Positions 26,623 through 35,422 of a stretch of DNA of 64,000 nucleotides are shown here, in pieces. The DNA is from Ramlibacter pallidus (GTDB lineage Bacteria; Pseudomonadota; Gammaproteobacteria; Burkholderiales; Burkholderiaceae_C), in the NCBI RefSeq assembly GCF_015070875.1, contig NZ_JADDIV010000001.1:215045-279044 (forward strand). Reading direction: 5' to 3'. The notes below the pieces were generated by a model that was not told the origin of the DNA, searched no databases, and saw only the letters and a list, made by a program, of their open reading frames with translations. Position 1 is the stretch's first letter; every line of letters starts with the position of its first letter. Both the position numbers and the translations under genes were made by a program.

Positions 26623-27458
26623 GCGACATCCTCCTCTCCGCGAAGAACCTCTCCGTGCGCTTCGGCGGCGTGCTCGCCGTCAACAACGTCAGCTTCGACG
26701 TGAAGCGCGGCGAGGTGTTCACGCTGATCGGCCCCAACGGCGCCGGCAAGACCACCGTCTTCAACCTGATCAGCCGCATCTACAACCCGACGACGGGCAC
26801 GATCGCGTTCGAAGGCAAGACGCTGACCGACCAGCCGCCGCACCGCATCGCCTCGCTGGGCATCGCGCGCACCTTCCAGAACATCGAGCTGTTCGAGCAT
26901 GCGTCGGTGCTGCACAACCTGCTGATCGGGCGCCACACGCACCGCAGGACGGGCCTGTTCAGCGACATGTTCTTCACCGGCAAGGTGCGCGCCGCCGAGA
27001 TCGCCGCGCGCGAGAAGGTCGAACAGGTCATCGACCTGCTGGAACTGCAGCACTACCGGGACACGATGGTCGCCGGCCTCCCCTACGGCGTGCGCAAGGT
27101 GGTGGAACTGGCCCGCGCGCTGTGCACGGAACCCAAGCTGCTGCTGCTGGACGAGCCCTCCTCCGGGCTGAACGTGGAAGAGACCGAAGACATGGCCTTC
27201 TGGATCCAGGACATCCAGCAGGAGCTGGGCATCACGGTGCTGATGGTGGAACACGACATGACGCTGGTGTCGAAGGTGAGCGACCGCGTGCTGGCCATGA
27301 ACCAGGGCGAGGTGCTGGCCACCGGCACGCCGCGCGAGGTGCAGTCGCACCCGGGGGTGGTCGAGGCGTACCTCGGCACCGTGGAAGACGTTTCCTCGCT
27401 GCGTCGGGGAAGCCCCCCTCCCCACCTTCCCCCAGAGGGGGAGGGAGCAAGAGCATGA
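26619..27458 (+). CDS. livG: LIV-type ABC transporter ATPase (LivG)
   Basis: A 279-residue ATPase. Walker A is GPNGAGKTTVFNLIS (about 36-50), the signature is LPYGVRKVVELARAL in the degenerate form usual for LivG, and Walker B is LLLLDEPSSGLN. The last 18 residues (GSPPPHLPPEGEGARA) lie beyond the conserved domain and are encoded by a dispersed G-rich palindromic repeat. The stop overlaps the livF ATG. The insertion has thus changed the C-terminus without breaking the operon. Confidence 0.92.
   Translation: MSDILLSAKNLSVRFGGVLAVNNVSFDVKRGEVFTLIGPNGAGKTTVFNLISRIYNPTTGTIAFEGKTLTDQPPHRIASLGIARTFQNIELFEHASVLHNLLIGRHTHRRTGLFSDMFFTGKVRAAEIAAREKVEQVIDLLELQHYRDTMVAGLPYGVRKVVELARALCTEPKLLLLDEPSSGLNVEETEDMAFWIQDIQQELGITVLMVEHDMTLVSKVSDRVLAMNQGEVLATGTPREVQSHPGVVEAYLGTVEDVSSLRRGSPPPHLPPEGEGARA
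27411..27449. repeat. Dispersed G-rich palindromic repeat at the livG 3' end
   Basis: Contains CTTCCCCCAGAGGGGGAGGG, closely matching the copy at 22148-22190 in the same strand orientation. It encodes the final residues of LivG and supplies GAGGGAGC, which may serve as the ribosome-binding site of livF. Confidence 0.65.
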
Positions 27459-28252
27459 GCGCGAACCCTCCCGCCGTCAGCGACGTGCCCGTGCTCAGGC
27501 TGCTGAACGTCGAAAGCGCCTACGGGCCGATCAAGGCGATCCGCGGCGTCAGCCTGCAGGTGCGGCGTGGCGAGATCGCCACCGTGCTGGGCTCCAACGG
27601 CGCGGGCAAGTCGACGATCCTGAAGACCATCTCCGGCATCATCGACCCCCGCAAGGGCAGCATCGAGTTCAAGGGCGAGAACATCACGGCCCGCGACCCG
27701 GCCTTCATCGTGCAGCAGGGCCTGTCCCACGTGCCCGAGGGCCGCGAGGTGTTCCCGCTGCTGTCGGTGCACGACAACCTGCTGATGGGCGCCTACACCC
27801 GCAAGGACCGCGACGGCGTCGCCCGTGACATGGAGGCGGTCTACCACTATTTCCCGATCCTCCGGGAGCGCGCCGCGCAGGACGCCGGGCTGCTGTCCGG
27901 CGGGCAGCAGCAGATGCTGGCGATCTCGCGCGCCATCATGGCGGCGCCCGACCTGATCCTGCTGGACGAGCCCAGCCTGGGCCTGAGCCCCAAGCTGACC
28001 AAGGAGATCTTCGAGATCGTGGTGCGGATCAACCGCGAGCGCGGCACCACCATCCTGCTGGTGGAGCAGAACGCCAACATGGCGCTCAATGCCGCGGACT
28101 ACGGCTACGTGCTGGAGAACGGCCGCATCGTGATGGAAGACACCTGCGCCCGGCTGCGCGAGAAGGAAGACATCAAGGAGTTCTACCTGGGCATGAAGGA
28201 GGCCGGCGTGCGCGGCGAGCGCAGGTGGAAGAAGAAGAAGAACTGGAGATGA
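27455..28252 (+). CDS. livF: LIV-type ABC transporter ATPase (LivF)
   Basis: A 265-residue ATPase. Walker A is GSNGAGKSTILKTISG, the signature LSGGQQQMLAISRAIM, and Walker B LILLDEPSLGLSP. It ends with an unusually basic tail, RRWKKKKNWR, not typical of LivF. An 88-bp gap to the ligase gene carries GCGCCCTCGGGGGGCAGCGC, which looks like another dispersed repeat fragment. Codon use and spacing fit the operon. Confidence 0.92.
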   Translation: MSANPPAVSDVPVLRLLNVESAYGPIKAIRGVSLQVRRGEIATVLGSNGAGKSTILKTISGIIDPRKGSIEFKGENITARDPAFIVQQGLSHVPEGREVFPLLSVHDNLLMGAYTRKDRDGVARDMEAVYHYFPILRERAAQDAGLLSGGQQQMLAISRAIMAAPDLILLDEPSLGLSPKLTKEIFEIVVRINRERGTTILLVEQNANMALNAADYGYVLENGRIVMEDTCARLREKEDIKEFYLGMKEAGVRGERRWKKKKNWR

Positions 28253-28340
28253 GCGCCGTGCAGAACCGCTTCAAACAAGCTCGCGCGCCCTCGGGGGGCA
28301 GCGCCGTACACGAAATGACAAGCGTGGGGGTCAACATCTA

Positions 28341-30197
28341 ATGCAGAAGTTGTGGGACCTGTCGCACATCCAGCCCGAGACCAAGGTCGTCCTCGAAGGC
28401 GACACCATTCCCGCCATGTTCTGGAACGGCGTCGCCAAGCGCGGGCCGGACGTCTGGATGCGGCAGAAGGAATTCGGCATCTGGCGCAGCTGGACCTGGA
28501 CGCAGACGGGCGACGCCGTGCGCGAGATCGCCGGCGGCCTGCTGGCCCTCGGCTTCGCGCCGCGCGACACGGCGTCCATCCTGTCCAACACCATCATCGA
28601 GTGGGTGCTGGCCGACCTCGCCATCCTCTCCTGCGGCGGCGTGGCCAACGGGATCTATCCGACCGACGCGGCGAGCCAGGTGCAATACCTGTGCGAGGAC
28701 TCCGGCACCAGCATCCTGTTCGTCGAGGACGACGAACAGCTGGACAAGGCGCTGGAGGTGCGCGGGCAGCTGCCGCGGCTGCAGCGGATCGTCGTCTTCG
28801 ACATGGACGGCCTGCGCGACCTGCACGACCCCATGGTGATCAGCCTGGATGAACTGCGCCGGCTGGGCCGCGAGCACAACGCGAAGCATCCCGACGCGGT
28901 GCCGCAGCGCGTGCGGCAGGTGGAGCCGCAGCACCTGGCGATCCTGGTCTACACCTCCGGCACCACGGGCAAGCCGAAGGGCGCGATGCATTCGCACCAC
29001 GGGCTGGTCTACACCGTGCGCGGCTACAACACGCTGATCTCGCGCCGGCAGGACGACGAGTGCATGTGCTTCCTGCCCCTGTGCCACATCGCCGAACGCC
29101 TGGGCGGCGAGTACTTCTCCCTCTACACCGGCGCCAGGCTCAACTTCGTCGAGAACCCCGAGACGGTGCCGGAGAACGTGCGGGAGATCGCGCCCACGGT
29201 CTTCACGGCCGTGCCGCGCGTCTGGGAGAAGTTCTATTCGGGCGTGATGATCGGCCTGAAGGAAGCCAGCGGCATCCAGCAGGCGGCCTACGCCTGGTCG
29301 ATCGGCGTCGGCACGCAGATCGCCGACAAGGTGCTGGCCGGGCAGCCGGTGGACGGGCTGCTCAAGTTCAAGTTCACGCTGGCCAACTGGATGGCGCTGT
29401 CGAACGTGCGCAAGCTGATCGGCATCGACCGCGCGCGTTTCCTCGTCACCGGCGCGGCGCCCATCTCGCCGGAGCTGGTGAAGTGGTACCTGGCGCTGGG
29501 CGTGCCGATGCTGGAAGTGTGGGGCATGACCGAGACCTGCGGCGCCTCCACCGGCATCCCGGCGAACCGGATCAAGCCCGGCTCCATCGGCCCGGCGGCC
29601 AGCTACAACGAGGTGAAGGTGCACCCCGAGACCGGCGAGATCATGGTGCGCGGGCCGAACGTCTTCATGGGCTACCTGAACCAGCCGGAGAAGACCCGCG
29701 AAACCATCGACGCCGAGGGCTGGCTGCACACCGGCGACGTCGGCCTGGTGGACGAGGAAGGCTTCTTCCGCATCACCGACCGGATGAAGGACATCATCAT
29801 CACGGCCGGCGGCAAGAACGTCACGCCCAGCGAGTTCGAGAACGAGCTGAAGTTCTCGCCCTACGTCACCGATGCGGTCGTCATCGGCGACAAGCGCCCG
29901 TACCTCACCGTCATCATCATGATCGACCAGGAGAACGTGGAGAAGTACGCGCAGGACCACGACGTGCCCTTCTCCAACTACGCCAGCCTCACGCGCGCGC
30001 CCGAGGTGCAGGCGCTGATCCAGGAAGAGATCGACCGCGTCAACAAGAAGTTCGCCCGCGTCGAACAGGTCAAGAAGTTCTTCCTGCTCGACACGCAGCT
30101 GTCGGCCGAGGACGAGGAGCTGACGCCGACGATGAAGCTGAAACGCAAGCTGGTGCAGCAGAAGTACGCGCCCCAGATCGAAGCCATGTACCGCTGA
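28341..30197 (+). CDS. AMP-dependent long-chain acyl-CoA synthetase-like ligase
   Basis: A 618-residue ANL-superfamily ligase that adenylates a carboxylic acid and transfers it to CoA. The P-loop is LVYTSGTTGKPKGAMHSHHG (about residues 200-220). The motif VWGMTETCGAST (about 392) and the hinge region GWLHTGDVGLVDEEGFFRITDRMKD (about 460) are intact. The catalytic lysine is expected in TPTMKLKRKLVQQKY near the end. It lies inside a LIV-type transport operon, so imported acid is probably activated to a CoA thioester. The 600-residue length and organisation match long-chain acyl-CoA synthetases more than aryl-CoA ligases. Confidence 0.9.
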   Translation: MQKLWDLSHIQPETKVVLEGDTIPAMFWNGVAKRGPDVWMRQKEFGIWRSWTWTQTGDAVREIAGGLLALGFAPRDTASILSNTIIEWVLADLAILSCGGVANGIYPTDAASQVQYLCEDSGTSILFVEDDEQLDKALEVRGQLPRLQRIVVFDMDGLRDLHDPMVISLDELRRLGREHNAKHPDAVPQRVRQVEPQHLAILVYTSGTTGKPKGAMHSHHGLVYTVRGYNTLISRRQDDECMCFLPLCHIAERLGGEYFSLYTGARLNFVENPETVPENVREIAPTVFTAVPRVWEKFYSGVMIGLKEASGIQQAAYAWSIGVGTQIADKVLAGQPVDGLLKFKFTLANWMALSNVRKLIGIDRARFLVTGAAPISPELVKWYLALGVPMLEVWGMTETCGASTGIPANRIKPGSIGPAASYNEVKVHPETGEIMVRGPNVFMGYLNQPEKTRETIDAEGWLHTGDVGLVDEEGFFRITDRMKDIIITAGGKNVTPSEFENELKFSPYVTDAVVIGDKRPYLTVIIMIDQENVEKYAQDHDVPFSNYASLTRAPEVQALIQEEIDRVNKKFARVEQVKKFFLLDTQLSAEDEELTPTMKLKRKLVQQKYAPQIEAMYR

Positions 30198-30223
30198 TTC
30201 CCATCCACCTTAGGAGACATCGA

Positions 30224-31384
30224 ATGAAGTTGAAGTCCACCCTCGCGGCCGCCGCTCTCGCGGCCCTGGGTTGCTCCGGCGTCCTGGCGCAACAGGGCGT
30301 GAGCAAGAACGAGATCCTGGTCGGCACCATCCAGGACCTGTCGGGGCCGCTGGCCGGCTACGGCAAGCAGGCGCGCAACGGCATGCTGCTGCGCATCGAG
30401 GAGCTGAACGAGCAGGGCAGCATCCACGGCCGCAAGCTGAAACTGGTGGCCGAGGACGACGGCTACGACCCGAAGAAGGCCGTGCTCGCCGCCCAGAAAC
30501 TGGTCAACCAGGACAAGGTGTTCATCGTCGCCGGCCACCTGGGCACCGCCCAGAACATGGCCTCCATGCCGGTGCAGTTCGAGAAGAACGTCGTCAACTT
30601 CTTCCCGATCACCGCCGCGCGCGAGATGTACGAGCCGCACCACCGCCTGAAGTACTCCTTCGCCGCCACCTACTACGACCAGGTCCGGATGGCCGTCCCG
30701 AAGCTGGTGAAGGAGAAGAACGTCAAGAAGGTCTGCACGATCTACCAGGACGACGACTTCGGCCTGGAGGTGCTGCGCGGCGCCGAAGCCGGCCTGAAGA
30801 CGGTCGGCATGGAATTCACCGAGAAGACCACCTACAAGCGCGGCGCCACCGACTTCTCCTCGCAGGTCGCGAAGATGAAGGCCTCGGGCTGCGAGATGGT
30901 GGTGCTGGGCACGATCATCCGCGAAACGATCGGCACCATCGGCACGGCGAAGAAGAGCGGCTTCAACCCGATCTTCGTCGGCTCCAGCGCGGCCTACACC
31001 GACCTGATCCACAAGCTGGGCGGCCCCGCCATGGACGGCCTGTACACCGCGATGACGGTGCAGCACCCGTACCTGGACGAGGCTTCGCAGCCGATCCGCT
31101 TCTGGGCGAACAAGTACAAGACGAAGTTCAACGAGGATCCGACCGTGTTCTCCGTCTACGGCTACATGATCATCGACCACTTCATCAGGGCCGCGACCAA
31201 GGCCGGCCCGAACCTGAGCACGGACAGCTTCATCAAGGCCATGGACACCATGACCTTCGAGCCCGACATGTTCGGCTCGGCCCGCTCCACCTACACGGCG
31301 ACCAAACGCCTGGGCAACGACCAGAGCCGCCTGTCGCAGATCCAGGGCGGCAAGTGGGTGGTGGTGTCGGATTACCTGAAGTAA
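30224..31384 (+). CDS. LIV-type ABC transporter binding protein, copy 1
   Basis: A 386-residue periplasmic receptor with a signal peptide (hydrophobic core residues 5-20, cleavage near VLA-Q). The mature protein begins GVSKNEILVGTIQDLSGPLAGYGKQARNG, typical of the LivJ/AmiC-like family. It follows the ligase by 26 bp with TAGGAG before the ATG. An intrinsic terminator lies 24 bp after the stop. It is strongly similar to the next gene over almost its whole length, so it arose by tandem duplication. Confidence 0.93.
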   Translation: MKLKSTLAAAALAALGCSGVLAQQGVSKNEILVGTIQDLSGPLAGYGKQARNGMLLRIEELNEQGSIHGRKLKLVAEDDGYDPKKAVLAAQKLVNQDKVFIVAGHLGTAQNMASMPVQFEKNVVNFFPITAAREMYEPHHRLKYSFAATYYDQVRMAVPKLVKEKNVKKVCTIYQDDDFGLEVLRGAEAGLKTVGMEFTEKTTYKRGATDFSSQVAKMKASGCEMVVLGTIIRETIGTIGTAKKSGFNPIFVGSSAAYTDLIHKLGGPAMDGLYTAMTVQHPYLDEASQPIRFWANKYKTKFNEDPTVFSVYGYMIIDHFIRAATKAGPNLSTDSFIKAMDTMTFEPDMFGSARSTYTATKRLGNDQSRLSQIQGGKWVVVSDYLK

Positions 31385-31406
31385 GCCCCACCGCCGCGAG
31401 GACCGG

Positions 31407-31433
31407 AAAGGCCGCCGCCAGGCGGCCTTTTTC
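31407..31433 (+). terminator. Intrinsic terminator after binding protein copy 1
   Basis: AAGGCCGCC and GGCGGCCTT form a 9-bp stem with a GCCA loop, then TTTC. It probably limits read-through from the liv operon into the second copy. Confidence 0.85.
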
Positions 31434-31524
31434 ATGGGTAACACCTAATGGTTAGCGCCAGCTTGACGCTGCGGCGGCGCCGGACGAATGCTTCGCACTT
31501 CCTTCCGCACCCAAGGAGACCGTG

Positions 31525-32694
31525 ATGAAGTGTCTTTCCGCAGCGGCGCTGGCCATGCTGGCCCTCGCCTCCGGCAGCGCCCTTGCCCAGAACGCCAACC
31601 AGGGCGTCAGCAAGAACGAGATCGTGCTCGGCTCCATCCAGGACCTGTCGGGCCCCATCGCCGGCTTCGGCAAGCAGGTGCGGCTGGGCATGATGCTGCG
31701 GGTCGACGAGATCAACGAGCAGGGCGGCATCAACGGCCGCAAGATCAGGCTGCTGGTCGAGGACTCCGCCTACGACCCTCGCAAGGCCGTGCTGGCGGCG
31801 CAGAAGCTGGTCAACCAGGACAAGATCTTCGCCATGGTCGGCCACATCGGCACGGCGCAGAACATGGCCGCAATGCCCGTGCAGTTCGAGAAGAACGTCA
31901 TCAACTTCTTCCCGGTCACGGCCGCGCGCGAGATGTACGAGCCGCTCCATCGGCTGAAGTACTCCTTCGCCGCCACCTACTTCGACCAGATGCGCACCGT
32001 CGTGCCCAAGCTGGCCAAGGAGAAGGGCGCCAAGAAGGTCTGCACGATGTACCAGGACGACGAGTTCGGCCTCGAGGTCATGCGCGGCGCCGAAGCCGGT
32101 CTCAAGGCGGCGGGGATGGACCTCGCGGAGAAGACCACGTACAAGCGCGGGGCGACCGACTTCTCCTCGCAGGTCGCCCGGCTGAAGGCCGCGGGCTGCG
32201 ACATGGTCGTGCTGGGCACCATCATCCGCGAGACCATCGGCGCCATCGGCGAAGCCCGCAGGACCGGCTACAACCCCACCTTCATCGGCTCCAGCGCCGC
32301 CTACACCGACCTGATCCACAAGCTGGGCGGCAAGGCCATGGACGGGCTCTACGCCACCCACACCTCGCAGCACCCCTACCTCGACGAAGCCGCCCAGCAG
32401 ATCCGCTTCTGGGCCAACAAGTACAAGACCAGGTTCAACGAGGACCCCACCGTCTTCTCCGTCTACGGCTACATCGTGGTCGACGCCTTCGCCCGCGCCG
32501 CCTCGCAGGCCGGCGCCAGCCTCACCACCGACAGCTTCATCAAGGCCATGGACAGCATGACCTTCCCCGCTGACATCTTCGGCGGGCCGCAGATGACCTT
32601 CACCGCGAAGAAGCGCCTGGGCAACGAACTGTCGCGCATGTCGCAGATCCAGGACGGCCGCTGGAAAGTCGTGTCCGATTACGTGAAGCCCTGA
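31525..32694 (+). CDS. LIV-type ABC transporter binding protein, copy 2
   Basis: A 389-residue receptor nearly collinear with copy 1 (VSKNEIVLGSIQDLSGPIAGFGKQV, DLIHKLGGKAMDGLYATHTSQHPYLDEA). It has its own signal peptide, cleaved near ALAQ. The ATG at 31525 is preferred to the GTG one codon earlier because AAGGAG then sits at a normal distance (6 nt). A terminator separates it from copy 1, so it probably has its own promoter in 31435-31520, although no strong -10/-35 pair was seen. It may widen the range of ligands delivered to the same permease. Confidence 0.92.
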   Translation: MKCLSAAALAMLALASGSALAQNANQGVSKNEIVLGSIQDLSGPIAGFGKQVRLGMMLRVDEINEQGGINGRKIRLLVEDSAYDPRKAVLAAQKLVNQDKIFAMVGHIGTAQNMAAMPVQFEKNVINFFPVTAAREMYEPLHRLKYSFAATYFDQMRTVVPKLAKEKGAKKVCTMYQDDEFGLEVMRGAEAGLKAAGMDLAEKTTYKRGATDFSSQVARLKAAGCDMVVLGTIIRETIGAIGEARRTGYNPTFIGSSAAYTDLIHKLGGKAMDGLYATHTSQHPYLDEAAQQIRFWANKYKTRFNEDPTVFSVYGYIVVDAFARAASQAGASLTTDSFIKAMDSMTFPADIFGGPQMTFTAKKRLGNELSRMSQIQDGRWKVVSDYVKP

Positions 32695-32717
32695 GGCCTC
32701 CGCCGCCCCGCAAGCCG

Positions 32718-32745
32718 AAAGGCCGCCCACCCGGGCGGCCTTTTT
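32718..32745 (+). terminator. Intrinsic terminator after binding protein copy 2
   Basis: AAAGGCCGCCC pairs with GGGCGGCCTTT (11 bp), followed by TTTTTGTT. It lies 24 bp after the stop and ends 15 bp before the next gene. Confidence 0.88.
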
Positions 32746-32760
32746 GTTACCCTCCCGCGG

Positions 32761-33852
32761 ATGAGTTCGCCCAACCCGCTCAAGACCCCCGAGCTCGAGT
32801 TCAAGTCGCTGCTGTTCCTGGTCGGGATCGCCAGCATCCTGTTCTTCATGATCCTGTGGCCGTTCTTCGGGGCGGTCTGCTGGGCGGTCTTCATCGCCAT
32901 CGTGTTCTGGCCGCTGCACCAGCGCTTCCTGCACGGCAGCCGCGGGCGCCCCAACACGGCGGCGCTCGCATCCCTGACGCTGATCCTGCTGATCGTGATC
33001 CTGCCGATGGCGCTGCTGATCGCCTCCATCACGCAGGAGGCCTCCATCTTCGTCGCCAAGCTGCGGTCCGGCGAGATCCAGATCTCCGCGCTGCTGCAGC
33101 GGTTCATCGACGTGCTGCCGGAGTGGGCCCGCGCCCAGCTCCAGCGCTTCGGCATGACGGACCTGAGCTCCGTGCAGGAGAAGATCCTGAGCACCGTCAC
33201 GTCCAGCGGCCAGGTGCTCACCTCGCGCGTCCTCGGCATCGGGCAGGTCACGCTCGACTTCGTCGTGGCCTTCTTCGTGATGCTGTACATCGTGTTCTTC
33301 CTGTTCCGCGACGGCGACCGGCTGTCGCAGTCGATCGCGCGGTCCATCCCCCTGAATCCGCACCACACGCGGCGCCTGCTCACGCAGTTCGCCACCGTGG
33401 TCCGCGCCACGGTCAAGGGCAACATCGTGGTGGCCATGGTGCAGGGCACGCTGGGCGCGATCGCCTTCGCGTTCCTGGGCCTGCCGGGCGCCGTGCTGTG
33501 GGGCACGGTGATGGCGCTGCTGTCGCTGCTGCCGGCCGTGGGCGCCGTGCTGGTGTGGGCGCCGGTGGCCGCGTACTACTTCTTCTCCGGCGAGATGGTG
33601 AAGGGCGTCGGCCTCACCATCTGGGGCGCCGTCGTGATCGGGCTGGTGGACAACGTCCTGCGACCGATCCTGGTGGGCAAGGACACGCGCATGCCCGACT
33701 ACCTGGTGCTGGTCGCCACGCTGGGCGGCATCGTGATCTTCGGCCTCAACGGCTTCGTCATCGGCCCGGTGATCGCCGCGGTGTTCCTGGTCAGCTGGGA
33801 CATGCTGGCCAGCGCGCGGCAGCAGCCCACCCTGCCCCCGCCGCCCCGCTGA
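32761..33852 (+). CDS. AI-2E/PerM family transporter
   Basis: A 363-residue multi-span membrane protein of the AI-2E transporter (PerM/TqsA) family. The spans fall at about 18-50, 65-90, 155-190, 215-260, 270-300 and 310-350. Typical segments are VVAFFVMLYIVFFLFRDGDRL and GLVDNVLRPILVGKDTRMPDYLVLVATLGGI. Members export diverse small molecules or ions, and substrate cannot be assigned. The start follows the preceding terminator closely, so its promoter must be compact or overlap it. Confidence 0.88.
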   Translation: MSSPNPLKTPELEFKSLLFLVGIASILFFMILWPFFGAVCWAVFIAIVFWPLHQRFLHGSRGRPNTAALASLTLILLIVILPMALLIASITQEASIFVAKLRSGEIQISALLQRFIDVLPEWARAQLQRFGMTDLSSVQEKILSTVTSSGQVLTSRVLGIGQVTLDFVVAFFVMLYIVFFLFRDGDRLSQSIARSIPLNPHHTRRLLTQFATVVRATVKGNIVVAMVQGTLGAIAFAFLGLPGAVLWGTVMALLSLLPAVGAVLVWAPVAAYYFFSGEMVKGVGLTIWGAVVIGLVDNVLRPILVGKDTRMPDYLVLVATLGGIVIFGLNGFVIGPVIAAVFLVSWDMLASARQQPTLPPPPR

Positions 33853-33904
33853 TCCGCGGCGGCACGCGCCGCCTGGCTTGGCATGTCCCTTGCTGGACGG
33901 GGGC

Positions 33905-34492
33905 ATGCACGTGCTGGTCGTCTACTGCCATCCCGTCGAGACGAGCTTCGCCTCGGCGCTGCACCAGGAAGTCCTGAAGAACCTGCGGGCGGCGGGACAC
34001 ACCGTCGACGACTGCGACCTGTACGCCGAAGGTTTCGACCCGGTGATGTCGCGCGAGGAGCGCCTGGGCTACCACGACGTGCCGCGCAACCAGCAGGCAC
34101 TGGCCGGCTACGTGGAGCGCCTGCGGCGCGCCGAGGCCATCGTCTTCTGCTTCCCCACCTGGTGCTTCGGGCTGCCGGCGATGCTCAAGGGCTTCTTCGA
34201 CCGCCTGCTGATGCCTGGCGTGGCCTTCGACATCAGCGACCCCGCCAACGTCAAGCCGATGCTGACGCACGTGCGGCGCATCTCCGCCGTCGTCACCTAC
34301 GGCCGCCCGCGCTGGATGGCCTGGTACATGGGCGACCCGCCGCGCAAGATGGTCACGCGCTACATGCGCCGGCTCACCGCCAACCAGGCGCGCGCGGACT
34401 ACCACGCCTATTACCACATGAACGTGGCGACGCCGCCGCGGCTGGCGCGCTTCCTGCAAAAGGTGGGGCAGGCGATGGCCCGCTTCGCCTGA
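33905..34492 (+). CDS. Flavodoxin-fold NAD(P)H oxidoreductase
   Basis: A 195-residue protein of the NAD(P)H:quinone oxidoreductase/flavodoxin-2 family. It starts MHVLVVYCHPVETSFASAL, with the FMN phosphate-binding loop. The segment EAIVFCFPTWCFGLPAMLKGFFDRLLMPGVAF is typical. The ATG at 33905 gives this N-terminus; an upstream ATG at 33878 would add nine residues. It is 10 bp before the creatininase-family gene and so heads the putative catabolic island. It might supply electrons, but it is not a normal Rieske oxygenase reductase. Confidence 0.85.
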   Translation: MHVLVVYCHPVETSFASALHQEVLKNLRAAGHTVDDCDLYAEGFDPVMSREERLGYHDVPRNQQALAGYVERLRRAEAIVFCFPTWCFGLPAMLKGFFDRLLMPGVAFDISDPANVKPMLTHVRRISAVVTYGRPRWMAWYMGDPPRKMVTRYMRRLTANQARADYHAYYHMNVATPPRLARFLQKVGQAMARFA

Positions 34493-34502
34493 AGGACTTC
34501 CC

Positions 34503-35360
34503 ATGATGCACGGCTACATCCCCCCGCACCGCTTCCTGCCCTACCTGAGCTGGACGGACATCAACGCGCTGCCGGACCGCGAGAACACGGTGATCGTGCT
34601 GCCGGTCGGCGCGATCGAGCAGCACGGCCCGCACCTGCCCTGTTCGGTCGACAGCGTGATCTCTGCCGGCGTGCTGGGCCGCGCGCTCGCCAAGCTGCCC
34701 GCCGAGGTGCGCGCGTTCGGGCTGGCGCCCATCACCTACGGCAAGTCCGACGAGCACCTGCACTTCCCCGGCACCATGACGCTGACCGGTCCCACGCTGC
34801 TGAACGTGGTGACCGAGATCGGCGAATCGGTCTACCGCTCGGGCTTCCGCAAGCTGCTGCTGGCCAACGGCCACGGCGGGCAGCCGCAGGTGCTGGAGAT
34901 GGCCGCGCGCGAGCTGCGCCTGCGCCACGGCGACTTCGTGATCGTGCCCTTCCACGTGTCGCGCCTGCCCAATGCCTCCGGCAAGTTCATCAGCGAGCAG
35001 GAGAAGAAGCAGGCGATGCACGCCGGCCATTCGGAAACCGCGCTGATGCTGGCGCTGGCGCCCGACACCGTGCACATGGACCGCGCCGCACCCAACTTCC
35101 CGCCAGTGTTCCCGTCCAGGCTGCTGTCGCCCGACGGCCGTCCGGCTTGCGCCTGGACGGCGCGCGACTTCGGCCCCAGCGGCGTGATCGGCGACCCGCG
35201 CGGTGCCACGCCCGAACAGGGGGCGGAGATCCTGGAGACACTGTCCGACAGCTGGGTGCAGGCCATCACCGACCTGTACAGCATGCAATGGGTGGTGCGC
35301 GACGTGCCGTCCTGGGGCCACGTGCACCAGCGTGGACACATCGAGGCGGGCGCGCACTGA
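34503..35360 (+). CDS. Creatininase-family amidohydrolase
   Basis: A 285-residue metal-dependent hydrolase of the creatininase family, whose members open cyclic amides (creatinine) or remove formyl groups (ArfB-type pyrimidine deformylase). Metal ligands appear in VGAIEQHGPHLP (about 38-48), NGHGGQPQ and MHAGHSETAL. The tail contains HVHQRGHIEAGAH. It lies at the start of the transport and oxidation cluster (34.5-45.9 kb), consistent with hydrolysis of an amide or lactam intermediate. The specific substrate is unknown; creatinine is only one possibility. Confidence 0.87.
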   Translation: MMHGYIPPHRFLPYLSWTDINALPDRENTVIVLPVGAIEQHGPHLPCSVDSVISAGVLGRALAKLPAEVRAFGLAPITYGKSDEHLHFPGTMTLTGPTLLNVVTEIGESVYRSGFRKLLLANGHGGQPQVLEMAARELRLRHGDFVIVPFHVSRLPNASGKFISEQEKKQAMHAGHSETALMLALAPDTVHMDRAAPNFPPVFPSRLLSPDGRPACAWTARDFGPSGVIGDPRGATPEQGAEILETLSDSWVQAITDLYSMQWVVRDVPSWGHVHQRGHIEAGAH

Positions 35361-35422
35361 AGCGCCGCGCGGCCCGCATCTTGCAAAGCCCCTCCATCCC
35401 TTCCCACTGCCGCGAGGTCCCG

